From assembly GCA_937923325.1 (NCBI GenBank), contig CAKZUQ010000039.1:1-40724 (forward strand): a stretch of 40,724 bases of DNA. Direction: 5' to 3'. This DNA is from an uncultured Bacteriovoracaceae bacterium (lineage in GTDB: Bacteria > Bdellovibrionota > Bacteriovoracia > Bacteriovoracales > Bacteriovoracaceae). The position numbers and the translations under genes were made by a program. Positions 24,356 through 33,747 of the stretch are shown piece after piece; position 1 is the first letter of the stretch, and each line of letters opens with the position of its first letter. The notes beneath the pieces were generated by a model. It did no database searches and was not told where the DNA came from. It worked only from the letters and a program-made list of their open reading frames with translations.

Positions 24356-25084
24356 ACAAAAATAAATAATAATAAAAAAATAAGTAAAAAAGCTATTGTT
24401 GTCCATTCAGGTGGAATGGATTCTTCTTTATGCTTATATTTAGCAATAGATCAGTTTGGAGCCGACAATGTTCTGAGTATGTCTTTTACTTATGGTCAAA
24501 GACACTCTAATGAGTTGGGTCAAGCTAAGATAATTTGTGATGAGTGGAAAGTTGATAATATTACAGTCAATCTTGATTGCTTAACAGAAATTACTGAGAA
24601 TTCATTAACTAATCATAACCTTAGTATTGGAAGTCCAGATGGTGTGCCCAATACAATGGTTGTCGGTAGAAATGGTCTTATGGCCAGAGTTGCCGCGATT
24701 CATGCAAATGAACTAGGTGCAGACTGTATTTTTATGGGTGTAATTGAAGTAGAAGAAGCAAACTCGGGATATCGAGACTGCTCTCGAAAGTATATGGATA
24801 TTATTCAAGCTGCTCTTAGGTTAGACTTTGATAACCCTAATTTTGAAATCAAAACACCTATTGTTTATATGACGAAAAAACAGACTATGGAACTAGGTTA
24901 TCAAATGGGAGTTTTACAATTTCTACTTGAAACAACTATCACTTGTTATAACGGAATCATTGGGCAGGGCTGTGGAGCATGTCCAGCATGTAATCTTCGA
25001 AATGAAGGCATAATTGAATTCGTAAAAGAGCATAAAGATTTTGTATTTAGCTATAAAGACCAATTAAAACAATCAAACAAATAG
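24353..25084 (+). CDS. queC: 7-cyano-7-deazaguanine synthase
   Basis: The 243-aa product has the PP-loop SGGMDSSL near residue 16-23, TYGQRHSNEL and the C-terminal zinc-site GCGACPACNLRNEG; these are diagnostic of QueC. It converts 7-carboxy-7-deazaguanine to preQ0 with ATP and ammonia in the queuosine tRNA-modification route. Start at ATG 24353 is preferred over the in-frame upstream start at 24338 because the -10 box TATAAT covers the latter. No other queuosine gene is nearby. Confidence 0.95.
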   Translation: MTKINNNKKISKKAIVVHSGGMDSSLCLYLAIDQFGADNVLSMSFTYGQRHSNELGQAKIICDEWKVDNITVNLDCLTEITENSLTNHNLSIGSPDGVPNTMVVGRNGLMARVAAIHANELGADCIFMGVIEVEEANSGYRDCSRKYMDIIQAALRLDFDNPNFEIKTPIVYMTKKQTMELGYQMGVLQFLLETTITCYNGIIGQGCGACPACNLRNEGIIEFVKEHKDFVFSYKDQLKQSNK

Positions 25085-25159
25085 TTCATAATTTGAGCTA
25101 TTTAGGCTAATTCTTAAATTTTCTTTACCGATAAGGTGTAGGTAAGGAATTTAAGTTTG

Positions 25160-27100
25160 ATGAAAAAAATATTATGTAATCTTTTAGTAATGACAATGTT
25201 AGCGCCATCAGTTGTGTATGCTGATAGCTCTAACGCGTCTTTTAAGAATGTTTCAAGTTCTTTATCTAAATCAACAATGTCTAAAATTGGTGGAAAAACT
25301 CTAAATCCATGTGAGATTTCTTTTGTTAAATTATTAAATGGTAAAATTCCTGCAGAAGTAAGGGGGAATGCTGCCTTAAATCTTTGGGATGAAAGATTTG
25401 TTGCGAGATATGTTATAGAAGAAATTCAAGCCCTACCAACAAAACAAGCTAAGCTTTCATTTCTTCATGATTTATCTAAGCTTATTCATAAAGAACAAAT
25501 CTATGTTGATAATATGGCATCAGTTGTAAATGAGATGCTTGCCAAGAAAATGATTTCTTATGATGACGTTAAAACATTATTTCTAAATAAAAAAATTAAT
25601 AATACATCTTTTTCTTATTCAAAAAAACGCCGAGAGTTATCCGGAAAAATTGATATGGATGAATCTAAAAAATGGTTTGTTGAGGATCTTATTAAAAAAA
25701 GTAATCTTTCAAAAAATCTAAGAAAAGAGTATTCAAATATCTTAATGCAATCAAATAGAACTATTGAAGAACTTGAGCTTGCTATTAAAAATGGAATGAA
25801 GCTTAGAAATGATTATAAATCAATGGAGCAATTTAGATTATATATGGAGTTCTTAGATCCGGCTAAAGCAAATAAGGCTGCAAAGGGACTCAAGAATATT
25901 GAAAAAATATATAATTTTAATTACAAGCATTCTTGGTACACCGTAGATACTGTTTTACCTACTCATAAAGAATTTCTGGCACAAAAAAGTAGACTTAAAA
26001 AGTTTGAAGCCAAACGTATTGCAGAAGTTGAAATGAACTATAAAATGCAATCCAAAGAGGCCATTGAAATTCTAGATGATATTGTTCAAAGAGAAAAAAG
26101 AGGAATTAAGGTTTCAAGGGCTGAAAAGCGAGCTGCCAAACAAAAAATTAAAGATATGGATCTTCCAAAGCATAAAATGAAAGATGCTGCTCGCCAAGCT
26201 AAAGGCGAAAGGGGCATATTTAGAAAACTTATGAATGGTTGTAGCTCAGGAAGTAGTAAACGACTTGCAAGTGCTGCAAAAAAGTTTAAAAACTTTAAGC
26301 TGGCTTTATCTATTGGCGGAACTCCTTTGTTTTATTGGATGAAAAATAAAGATAAATTAGGTGAAGATGACCAGTGGTTTGAAAAACTTGGTTATGAAAT
26401 GGCAGTTGGTCTTGCCTTCACTTTTATGGGAAATAAAATTGTCACAAATACGAACACAAGCTTTTTAAAAAAATATCTCACAGGATATGCTATATATGGT
26501 GGGATGGATGGTGTTGCGGCGTTAGGTTATGATGCCCTTTTTGGAAAGAATAGTTATATTCGATATTTTCAACAAATTTATTCAGGTAAAGATTTACAGC
26601 CTAGTGAGGTTGAAAAAGAGTTTGAAAAATTAAAGCAGAGTCCAACTTTTGAAAAAGATGTTAAAGAGCTATTTGCATACCTTGAAGAAATGAGTCAGAA
26701 AAATAATACTAAAAACTTCTTAGACAAATATTTTAGCTTAAGTACATACTCAAGTGGTGATGACCCCAATAAAATTACTCAAGAAGATCTTGAAACCGCT
26801 GAAGGTGAAGAGATGATGATGGAGTTACTTGCTGAAAGAATGTATATGCAAAACATGGGAGAGTGGCCAATATTCCAAACAGGAAATAAAGGTGCAGATA
26901 GGTGGTCATTCTATAGACTAAGAAATATTGTTTGGGATATGGAAGGGCTTGCTCTTAACCTCGCAATTTTTCAAATAATGTGTCGTGAACCCCTTGGTAA
27001 AGTTGGTTCTTGGGCATTGATTTTAGGTCTTGTCCTTGGAGATAAGTTCTACTCAGGTGATATTACGTATGGAATGAGACGTGAGGCGATAAACCAATAA
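25160..27100 (+). CDS. Large exported protein of unknown function
   Basis: The 646-aa product (ATG 25160; a TTG at 25157 is equally possible) has a signal peptide MKKILCNLLVMTMLAPSVVYA. The first ~360 mature residues are Lys/Glu-rich and helical with likely coiled coil, including AEVEMNYKMQSKEAIE. Four moderately hydrophobic segments occur near residues 375-393, 404-423, 435-455 and 600-630, so it may be inserted in a membrane or form a helical bundle. No domain is recognised. AAGGAA lies about 10 bases before the start. It is a single gene downstream of queC, with no clear terminator between them. Confidence 0.75.
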   Translation: MKKILCNLLVMTMLAPSVVYADSSNASFKNVSSSLSKSTMSKIGGKTLNPCEISFVKLLNGKIPAEVRGNAALNLWDERFVARYVIEEIQALPTKQAKLSFLHDLSKLIHKEQIYVDNMASVVNEMLAKKMISYDDVKTLFLNKKINNTSFSYSKKRRELSGKIDMDESKKWFVEDLIKKSNLSKNLRKEYSNILMQSNRTIEELELAIKNGMKLRNDYKSMEQFRLYMEFLDPAKANKAAKGLKNIEKIYNFNYKHSWYTVDTVLPTHKEFLAQKSRLKKFEAKRIAEVEMNYKMQSKEAIEILDDIVQREKRGIKVSRAEKRAAKQKIKDMDLPKHKMKDAARQAKGERGIFRKLMNGCSSGSSKRLASAAKKFKNFKLALSIGGTPLFYWMKNKDKLGEDDQWFEKLGYEMAVGLAFTFMGNKIVTNTNTSFLKKYLTGYAIYGGMDGVAALGYDALFGKNSYIRYFQQIYSGKDLQPSEVEKEFEKLKQSPTFEKDVKELFAYLEEMSQKNNTKNFLDKYFSLSTYSSGDDPNKITQEDLETAEGEEMMMELLAERMYMQNMGEWPIFQTGNKGADRWSFYRLRNIVWDMEGLALNLAIFQIMCREPLGKVGSWALILGLVLGDKFYSGDITYGMRREAINQ

Positions 27101-27156
27101 GTCGTTTCTCTACCTTGTAAATATTTCAAAACTATACTTTTCTTTTAGATTTTAGT

Positions 27157-27171
27157 TATAATTTAATAATG
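27157..27171 (+). promoter_or_regulatory. -10 box for a leaderless small-peptide mRNA
   Basis: TATAAT (27157-27162) is followed by 6 bases (TTAATA) and ATG 27169, the same spacing as at queC, the response regulator and the dlt-like cassette. No Shine-Dalgarno sequence and no good -35 element are present. Confidence 0.45.
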
Positions 27172-27270
27172 GTACGAATTTGTATGTCACTACTTTCATT
27201 CGCATATTGGTCAGCTAAATTTACTCTAATTGGCTGGTTTATCTTTGCTGTATTATCTAATTTAACATAA
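27169..27270 (+). CDS. Candidate 33-aa single-span membrane peptide
   Basis: An ATG preceded by a -10 box opens 33 codons: MVRICMSLLSFAYWSAKF, then TLIGWFIFAVLSNLT and TAA. The sequence is hydrophobic with one Arg and one Lys, and would span the membrane once or twice. Being small and lacking a Shine-Dalgarno sequence, it is supported only by the promoter position and the membrane-like composition. It may be a small membrane regulator or toxin-like peptide, or chance. Confidence 0.4.
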   Translation: MVRICMSLLSFAYWSAKFTLIGWFIFAVLSNLT

Positions 27271-27379
27271 TCATTGTTGCACTTTACTATTGTAAAAAAT
27301 TCATAGTTTTTAAATGTCTCTTTTGTTTAGGTTTTGGCCGCCATATGCTGCGTTCATACTTACAACAAGGAGAGTACGG

Positions 27380-28192
27380 ATGAAGAAGCAATTAATTCTA
27401 CTATCATTAGTAAGCATGTTGAGTATCGAGGCAAATGCACAAACAACAAAAGAAAATAGGAATTTTGGTGACTTAGAGAACTCACTAGAGACAACAATTC
27501 CTTATGAGCTTCAAGATTTCGAGAATGTCGAGATTGATGAAAGCAAACTTTTTTCTAATACAAAAGGCTTTAAAGAGAGTCCTATCGCCTATGACCCTAT
27601 AAATAAAGATCATTACCAAAAAGTGATAGTAGGGAAAACATTCAAGGCATCTTGGTATGATTCATATACACATTGGCGCTATGTCACAGTCTATAATGTC
27701 AAAACTAAAGCACAGAGAATTAGCTATCTTCCATACTTTGAAGAAGATTGTCATGATAATAGCCAATTTATGGCCCAGTGGGGTGAGACTAGATCCTTTA
27801 AGGTAACACTAAAGTCTGAAGTTGGCGCAAGTGTAGGAGTTGGAGATATAGGACTTAGTTCATCAATTTCAATGAGTATTGAACAAGGTGTGAGCTTTTC
27901 AACTTCAAGAAGAGTTAGAGCTGTAGAAGGAATTCAAGCAAGACATTATCCGTATATGCAAAGTGATACTTGGGAAGGTGTGACGTATGTGCAAACCTAC
28001 AATTCAAAAAAGAAGACTTATGGTTATCTGATGAAGTCTGTTTATAATAATGTTTTTGGTGGTTATCCGTATGAGTTTTATTTAGATAATCAAAATGTTG
28101 GTTTTAAAGTTAAACGAGAAATTATCAAGAAATGTAGTAACTACGATCCAGGTAGAGATCCAGTAAAAGAATCAGAAATTTACAACTTTTAA
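27380..28192 (+). CDS. Secreted protein with possible aerolysin-like beta-hairpin
   Basis: From ATG 27380 (AAGGAGAG 6 bases upstream) the product is 270 aa with a signal peptide ending ANA-QT. Around residues 150-190 the sequence alternates small/polar and hydrophobic residues (VTLKSEVGASVGVGDIGL, SSSISMSIEQGVSFSTS), as in the membrane-insertion hairpin of aerolysin/ETX-MTX2 beta-pore-forming proteins. The rest is aromatic-rich and beta-like. Two cysteines (CHD and KKCSN) may pair. Assignment to a pore-forming family is inference. A longer reading from 27314 is rejected because it lacks a signal and a ribosome-binding site. The 28208 gene follows by 15 bases. Confidence 0.72.
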   Translation: MKKQLILLSLVSMLSIEANAQTTKENRNFGDLENSLETTIPYELQDFENVEIDESKLFSNTKGFKESPIAYDPINKDHYQKVIVGKTFKASWYDSYTHWRYVTVYNVKTKAQRISYLPYFEEDCHDNSQFMAQWGETRSFKVTLKSEVGASVGVGDIGLSSSISMSIEQGVSFSTSRRVRAVEGIQARHYPYMQSDTWEGVTYVQTYNSKKKTYGYLMKSVYNNVFGGYPYEFYLDNQNVGFKVKREIIKKCSNYDPGRDPVKESEIYNF

Positions 28193-28207
28193 ATATAGGA
28201 ATAAAAA

Positions 28208-28663
28208 ATGAAAAAACTATTAATTGCAACAGGTTTACTTTTATCTCAATTATCTCATGCAGCTTATTTGGACTGTAAAGTTGAGTCATACGAACTTAAA
28301 GATGGACAAGCGAAATACTCTGTTCTTGATGATGTTGGAAAGGTTTATCTTTTTGAAAGAATTGGTAATACTACAGAAGAGAGAATTAGTGGTTGTGACT
28401 ACAGAGATGAGAATAGAGAATTTGTTCAAGTCAAAGTTGTAAAAAAATCTGGAAGTATTCAAGAGATAACAAGATGTGAAAATCTTTTTGGTTCAGAATC
28501 TTTATTAACTTCTAGTATTAATATTAAAACTTTAAACGATCATGATGCACCAGAAGAGATTATCTCTTTAAAAAGAATTGATGATAATACAGTTCAAGGG
28601 ACTATTACTTCTAGCTGGGATGCTAAAGAAACATTAAATCTTACTTGTAAGTTAATCGACTAG
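28208..28663 (+). CDS. Small exported protein of unknown function
   Basis: The 151-aa product has a signal peptide MKKLLIATGLLLSQLSHA with cleavage before AYLDC. Four cysteines in the mature part (C in LDCKVE, GCDYRD, RCENLF and LTCKLI) would pair as two disulfides in a compact beta-rich periplasmic protein. No family is recognised. It lies 15 bases after the possible pore-forming gene, so the two probably form an operon; a partner or immunity role is possible but only a guess. Its stop overlaps the convergent SNF2 gene by 4 bases. Confidence 0.78.
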   Translation: MKKLLIATGLLLSQLSHAAYLDCKVESYELKDGQAKYSVLDDVGKVYLFERIGNTTEERISGCDYRDENREFVQVKVVKKSGSIQEITRCENLFGSESLLTSSINIKTLNDHDAPEEIISLKRIDDNTVQGTITSSWDAKETLNLTCKLID

Positions 28664-31600
28664 TTTAATAGCGCTTGGAAGTCATTCATTGTTAACTTTC
28701 CGTTAAAGAAGCTATCTTCATCAGTGGCCATAAGATCTTTAAAAAGTTCTTTTTTGGCATTTTGAAGAACGAGAACTTTCTCTTCTACAGAGTCTTTAAT
28801 GATTGGTCTATAAACGGTAAGTTTATTCTCTTGCCCAATTCTGTATGCTCTATCGATTGCTTGAGATTCAACTGCAGGGTTCCACCAAGGGTCCATTAAG
28901 AAGATATAACTAGCAGCTGTTAAGTTTAGACCAACACCACCGGCTTTGAGGGATATTAAGAATACTTGTGCATCACCATTTTGAAATCTTTCTACCTCAG
29001 AGCCACGCTTTTTTAGAGTTTGGGAACCATCAATTCTTGCTTGAACCCAGTTTCTCTCTTGAATTTTATTTTGAATAATATCTAAGTAAGTTGTGAACTG
29101 AGAGAAGACTAATACTTTATGACCTTCTTCAATTAGCTGTTCTAAGTTTTCCATTAGGAAGTCAACTTTAGTACTTTGTAAGAACTTTTGGTTTTGCCAA
29201 AGACATAACTGACGAAGTTTAAGTAAACTCTTTAAAATTTCACTATATTTTCTACCTTGTTGAACAGTAGTCATTTTCTTTCTAACATTAGCAAGAGTAG
29301 ATAAGTATTGCTCTTTTTCTTCTTCGCTAAAAGATAGGTATACATGGTTTTCAACTTTTTCTGGTAATTCTGTTAAAACTTCTTCTTTAGTACGTCTTAG
29401 AATAAATGGTCTAACTGTTTGACGAGCAAGAAGTCTACTTTTCTTAGAAGATTTAGTTTTAAAGAAGCTCATCTCTCCCCAGATACCAGGAATACTTAAG
29501 TCCATAATATTATAAAATTCAGATAAATCATTCTCTACAGGAGTACCTGTTAAGCATGCTCTAAATTTTGCCTTGATATTTCTAGCAGCACTTGCTCCTT
29601 GAGAGCGAATGTTTTTAAGGTGTTGAACTTCATCCATTATAAGAATATCAAAGATTGTATCGTTAAAAGTTGTATAACTTTCTTTTTTCATAACACCATA
29701 CGAAGTTAATACAATTTTTGCTTCAGGATCATGTTGTCTATCTGTTCCGTAATAAACATGAACAGGTAAGTCTGAAAACTTATGAATTTCATTTTCCCAG
29801 TTTATTAAAATTGAAACTGGACAAACGATTAAGACCTTTTCAACTTGATCAATTACACTTTGAAGGAACATGATCGTCTGAAGGGTCTTCCCTAGACCCA
29901 TATCATCGGCCAAACAAGCTCCAAAACGGTTATCAAATAAGAATCTCATCCAGTTATAACCAGTTCTTTGGTAATCCCTTGCAATGGCCTTAAAGTTCTC
30001 TGGCAGAGGGTAGTCAGGCATATCTGTAAGGTTGAGAAGGTTTTTACATAAAACTTCTTCTTCTTCAGTTAGTGCACCTTCAATTCCATGTTTTTTTAAC
30101 TCGAATAGTTCAAAGATTCTTGAACGTTTAAAATTCAAAGAAAATCTTTTGGCCTTTTGATCCTCAAGAGCTTCTTGATTTGCTTCATGGGCCGTATATT
30201 TTTTCATGAACTTTAATAGATCTTTTTCTTTTTTATCTAAAATTACTAATCCTGCATCAGTTAGAAGATAATTTTCTCCCATATCTGCATTTTTGATAAC
30301 TTGAAAGTCTTTTTCATCAACAACTAGATTAAGCTCAAACCAGTCAAGGTTTGACTTTCTTCTTTCAAATCTAATATTTGAACTCCAGGTCTTAACTTCT
30401 GTTTCATTATAAAAAATAGGCATATCAAATTTTTGAATTCTATTATGAAAAGCTGCTACACCGTTGAATAATTGATTCTTTGGAATTTGAAAATATACTC
30501 TTTGATCATCATGTCTATTAAATGAGAACCTACTTGCGTTTTCACCAAAGCACTCAAAGATACCAATAAAGATCGCTATAAACTTCTTTTGATCCATATA
30601 ATAAATTGATTTCTTATCATTCGTCATAAACGGAATAGAATCAACGTTAAGCATATAATCAATCCATTCTTGTAATTGCGCTTTTTGGCTACAAGAGTGA
30701 ATGTATTTTTTGTACTCATTATTATTATATGTAATTGAATCAATAAGGTGCTTAATGAATTCGTGTGAATCATTCTTTGTTCTGAACCCAGATAAAAAAC
30801 CACCATCATTTAGCATTATTTTAAATACAGGAGGGGGACTTAAAAGTTTTTCTTGTTCGTCATAAAGCTCAATATGTAATTCTAGGAAACTTTTTCTCTC
30901 ACTCGTTAAAATAGAGAATCTAAAATGAACGTCTTTTGCGTCTAATTCATTAAAGGTTGTTCCTTCAATTGCGAACTCGATACCTGCATCTTCAAGAAGA
31001 GGTGATATCCAACGAAGGTACTCATTCATTGGTTGTAGAAAACCTTCTCTTTGGACTTTTTTAATAAACTCTTTTACTTTTGCAGGTAAGTTAAATGCTT
31101 CACCAGTTTCCCAGTTAAAAACATAAAGGTATTCAAAAAGAGAAATCTTTTGAACTTCAGTTCCATCTTCGGCTAGAAGAGAAAAAACAGGTAGGTATTT
31201 GTTTTGAATATTTGGGTAGTTTTCGTATTCTTGAAATGTAGTTGCTGGAACTAAATTTACTCTGATTTTTCCATCTAAGTTTTTTGATAGCGGAAAGTTT
31301 ACAAGCTTTCTGTTAGTTAAAAGATACTGAATTGATGAATATGTACTATTTGTTTTTGCTCCATTTAGCTTATTAGCATTAGGAACAATTCTTCCGTATT
31401 GATCAACATGAACACCCTGACCGTGCATCGTTAGCTCAGGTCTAATTGGAGCATCTTGATTATCTTTTAATTCGTCTTTTAACCTTTGATTTAATTGAAA
31501 TTTATAAAATAAAGCAGCGGTGTGAGGACAATGGCCTTCATCAGTGTGGACATGACAATTACAACTCGTGCTTAGCATTCCTTCTGGATAAGTATCGTTT

Positions 31601-31797
31601 TTCTTGTAACTAGTTTTGGCCTCTCTAGTCTCTCCATCATTCACAATACCTGAAATAATAAAAAACCTTTCCAGACTTCCTTTTTGAAAAGAGATATTGA
31701 TTCTAGCAGACTCTAATATTTTCTTTGCATGCATGATAACCATAGGGGAAAAGAATTTTTCGCCTTCAGCAATAATATTTTGGGGAATAATATTCAT
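28660..31797 (-). CDS. SWIM zinc-finger SNF2-family DNA helicase/translocase
   Basis: The 1045-aa protein has an N-terminal SWIM zinc finger with Cys79, Cys81, Cys90 and His92 (CNC...CPH). An ordered set of SNF2 motifs follows: Walker A DDMGLGKT near residue 630, IMDEVQHLKN (DEVQ for the usual DEAQ/DEGH), LTGTPVEN, then VFSQFTTYLDI, KAGGVGLNLTAA, DPWWNPAVESQAIDRAYRIGQ. It is an ATP-driven double-stranded DNA translocase of the bacterial Rad54/HepA-related type, cytoplasmic; its substrate in vivo is unknown. AGGATTTAG before the ATG serves as ribosome-binding site and TATACT (minus, near 31837-31842) as a possible -10. Same strand as, but transcribed separately from, rpoD. Confidence 0.92.
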   Translation of the reverse strand: MNIIPQNIIAEGEKFFSPMVIMHAKKILESARINISFQKGSLERFFIISGIVNDGETREAKTSYKKNDTYPEGMLSTSCNCHVHTDEGHCPHTAALFYKFQLNQRLKDELKDNQDAPIRPELTMHGQGVHVDQYGRIVPNANKLNGAKTNSTYSSIQYLLTNRKLVNFPLSKNLDGKIRVNLVPATTFQEYENYPNIQNKYLPVFSLLAEDGTEVQKISLFEYLYVFNWETGEAFNLPAKVKEFIKKVQREGFLQPMNEYLRWISPLLEDAGIEFAIEGTTFNELDAKDVHFRFSILTSERKSFLELHIELYDEQEKLLSPPPVFKIMLNDGGFLSGFRTKNDSHEFIKHLIDSITYNNNEYKKYIHSCSQKAQLQEWIDYMLNVDSIPFMTNDKKSIYYMDQKKFIAIFIGIFECFGENASRFSFNRHDDQRVYFQIPKNQLFNGVAAFHNRIQKFDMPIFYNETEVKTWSSNIRFERRKSNLDWFELNLVVDEKDFQVIKNADMGENYLLTDAGLVILDKKEKDLLKFMKKYTAHEANQEALEDQKAKRFSLNFKRSRIFELFELKKHGIEGALTEEEEVLCKNLLNLTDMPDYPLPENFKAIARDYQRTGYNWMRFLFDNRFGACLADDMGLGKTLQTIMFLQSVIDQVEKVLIVCPVSILINWENEIHKFSDLPVHVYYGTDRQHDPEAKIVLTSYGVMKKESYTTFNDTIFDILIMDEVQHLKNIRSQGASAARNIKAKFRACLTGTPVENDLSEFYNIMDLSIPGIWGEMSFFKTKSSKKSRLLARQTVRPFILRRTKEEVLTELPEKVENHVYLSFSEEEKEQYLSTLANVRKKMTTVQQGRKYSEILKSLLKLRQLCLWQNQKFLQSTKVDFLMENLEQLIEEGHKVLVFSQFTTYLDIIQNKIQERNWVQARIDGSQTLKKRGSEVERFQNGDAQVFLISLKAGGVGLNLTAASYIFLMDPWWNPAVESQAIDRAYRIGQENKLTVYRPIIKDSVEEKVLVLQNAKKELFKDLMATDEDSFFNGKLTMNDFQALLN

Positions 31798-31865
31798 CTA
31801 AATCCTGTCATTTCTATGGTTATTTTTAAAGCCTCTAGTATACACGAAGATGTCATTTATAGATA

Positions 31866-31891
31866 CAAAAAAGCCCCGCGTTAAGCAGGGC
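31866..31891 (-). terminator. Rho-independent terminator after rpoD
   Basis: On the minus strand, GCCCTGC and GCGGGGC (31885-31891 and 31873-31879) form a 7-bp stem with one G-U pair and a 5-base loop, followed by TTTTTT (31866-31872 region). It lies about 75 bases after the rpoD stop. Two further hairpins precede it: CTGAGAACAG/CTGTTCTCAG (31945-31970, 6-base loop, containing the rpoD TGA) and GAATTGA/TCAATTC (31927-31945). Confidence 0.8.
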
Positions 31892-31966
31892 TAATTTATG
31901 TAAAGTACCAAAGTACATTTTAACTTGAATTGAGTCTTTCAATTCTGAGAACAGTCTTAACTGTTC

Positions 31967-33706
31967 TCAGTTATCGATGTAAGACTTAAGAAGCTTCGCA
32001 CGACTTGGATGTCTTAGCTTTCTCAATGCTTTCGCCTCGATCTGTCTAATACGCTCTCTTGTTACGAAGAAATCTTGACCAACTTCCTCAAGAGTGTGAT
32101 CCGATTTTTCACCGATACCAAATCTCATACGAAGAACTTTCTCTTCTCTTGGAGTAAGAGTTGAAAGAACTGATCTTGTTTGCTCAGATAAAGTAACACT
32201 CATTACAGCGTCAGCTGGAGAGATGATTTTCTTATCTTCAATAAAGTCACCAAGGGAGCTATCTTCTTCTTCACCAATTGGTGTTTCAAGAGAGATAGGC
32301 TCTTTAGAGATTTTGAAAACTTTCTTAACTTTATCAACACTCATTTCCATTCTTTCAGCAATCTCCTCTGGAGTCGGTTCACGACCTAACTCTTGAATTA
32401 ACTGACGAGATGTACGAGCAAGTTTGTTAATTGTCTCAATCATGTGAACTGGAATACGAATTGTACGACCTTGATCGGCAATCGCTCTTGTAATCGCTTG
32501 TCTAATCCACCAAGTTGCATAAGTTGAGAATTTATAACCACGACGGTACTCAAACTTATCAACAGCTTTCATTAGCCCGATATTTCCTTCCTGGATTAAA
32601 TCTAGGAATTGAAGTCCACGGTTTGTGTATTTTTTAGAGATAGAAACAACAAGTCTAAGGTTGGCTTCAACTAACTGACTTTTTGCAAAATCGGCTTTTT
32701 CTTCACCTGTAGTAATAATATTAAAAACTTTTTCAATATCTTCAAATGCCATACCAGCATCGATCGATAAACGACGAAGTTTTCTAATAATATCTTCTTG
32801 GTTTCTGATCATCTGTTCAATTTTAGCATCACTTGTGTAAAGGTGACGAGCTAGCTTTCTTTTAAAAGAATCATCCTCCATTACTTTGTCGTAAAGCTCT
32901 CTATAGGCAGCATCAGTTTCAACTTCTAAGAATTTATAAATTCTATCTTGTTGCTCATAAAGACTTCTAAATTGAAGGTAGTAAGCTTTTACTGGTTCAG
33001 TAAAGCTATTGATAATTTTTCTATTGAAAGTTAAATCAACTAATTCATCTTCAACTTTTGCCATTATTTTACTTTCGGCTTTTGTAAGATTTCTTAGTGT
33101 TCCATCTTCGTTTACGATCTCGTTTTCTAGTTCTTTAACGTCTTCGCATACTTGATAGATTCTTGCTTTAAATTTTTCAATGTCTTTTTCACTTGATTCG
33201 TCGTCTAATCCACGAACTAAGTCTTTAACAAATTCATTTTGTGCTTCCGCTTGAGAGACTTTGTCGCGTAATCTCGCGATCTCTTCTAATGCGTGTTTTG
33301 AATGTAAACAAGAAAGTACGATTTCTTTTTCACCCTCTTCAATTTCTTTAGCGATTTTAACTTCGCCTTCTCTTGTTAGTAGGGCAACTGAACCCATTTT
33401 CTTTAAGTAAAGTTTTACTGGGTCTGTTGATGAAGATTTCAGTTCTTTCTCTTCTTGAGCCGATAAAGTTTCGTCGATTAGCTCGATTTCACTTTGCTCA
33501 GACTCTTCTTCATCAAGATCAACTTTGTTGATAGTGATGTTCATTTCTTCAAGTTTTTCAAGAATCATATCAATATCTTGATACTCAACAACACTTGCTG
33601 AAATACCATCATTGATTTCTTCTGGAGTTAAGAATCCTTGATCCTTTCCCTTCAGAATTAATTTTGAAAATTCTTTAGAACTTAAAAATGCTGATGCGAT
33701 TGACAT
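31967..33706 (-). CDS. rpoD: RNA polymerase primary sigma factor
   Basis: The 579-aa protein is a sigma-70-family primary sigma factor. It has a region 1.1 at the N-terminus, [21 protein letters not shown] (region 1.2), an acidic non-conserved region, [52 protein letters not shown] (region 2), and region 4 with [29 protein letters not shown]. It directs RNA polymerase to housekeeping promoters. The TGA stop lies inside an inverted repeat. It is the third gene of a trmB-dnaG-rpoD cluster; the gap to dnaG is 41 bases, and the strand arrangement with dnaG resembles the macromolecular-synthesis operon of other bacteria. Confidence 0.97.
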   Translation of the reverse strand: MSIASAFLSSKEFSKLILKGKDQGFLTPEEINDGISASVVEYQDIDMILEKLEEMNITINKVDLDEEESEQSEIELIDETLSAQEEKELKSSSTDPVKLYLKKMGSVALLTREGEVKIAKEIEEGEKEIVLSCLHSKHALEEIARLRDKVSQAEAQNEFVKDLVRGLDDESSEKDIEKFKARIYQVCEDVKELENEIVNEDGTLRNLTKAESKIMAKVEDELVDLTFNRKIINSFTEPVKAYYLQFRSLYEQQDRIYKFLEVETDAAYRELYDKVMEDDSFKRKLARHLYTSDAKIEQMIRNQEDIIRKLRRLSIDAGMAFEDIEKVFNIITTGEEKADFAKSQLVEANLRLVVSISKKYTNRGLQFLDLIQEGNIGLMKAVDKFEYRRGYKFSTYATWWIRQAITRAIADQGRTIRIPVHMIETINKLARTSRQLIQELGREPTPEEIAERMEMSVDKVKKVFKISKEPISLETPIGEEEDSSLGDFIEDKKIISPADAVMSVTLSEQTRSVLSTLTPREEKVLRMRFGIGEKSDHTLEEVGQDFFVTRERIRQIEAKALRKLRHPSRAKLLKSYIDN

Positions 33707-33747
33707 TAAGCTTTCTCCGTTTGACTGCTATTCTTTTTAGATAAAAA

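Noticed and set aside
25085..25156. Possible terminator or riboswitch between queC and the 25160 gene
   Set aside because: Only weak stems (such as TTTACC/GGTAAG) without a T-run; no preQ1 motif recognised.
27283..27296. TTTAC-TATT-GTAAA inverted repeat upstream of the 27380 gene
   Set aside because: Five-base arms in very A+T-rich DNA are expected by chance.
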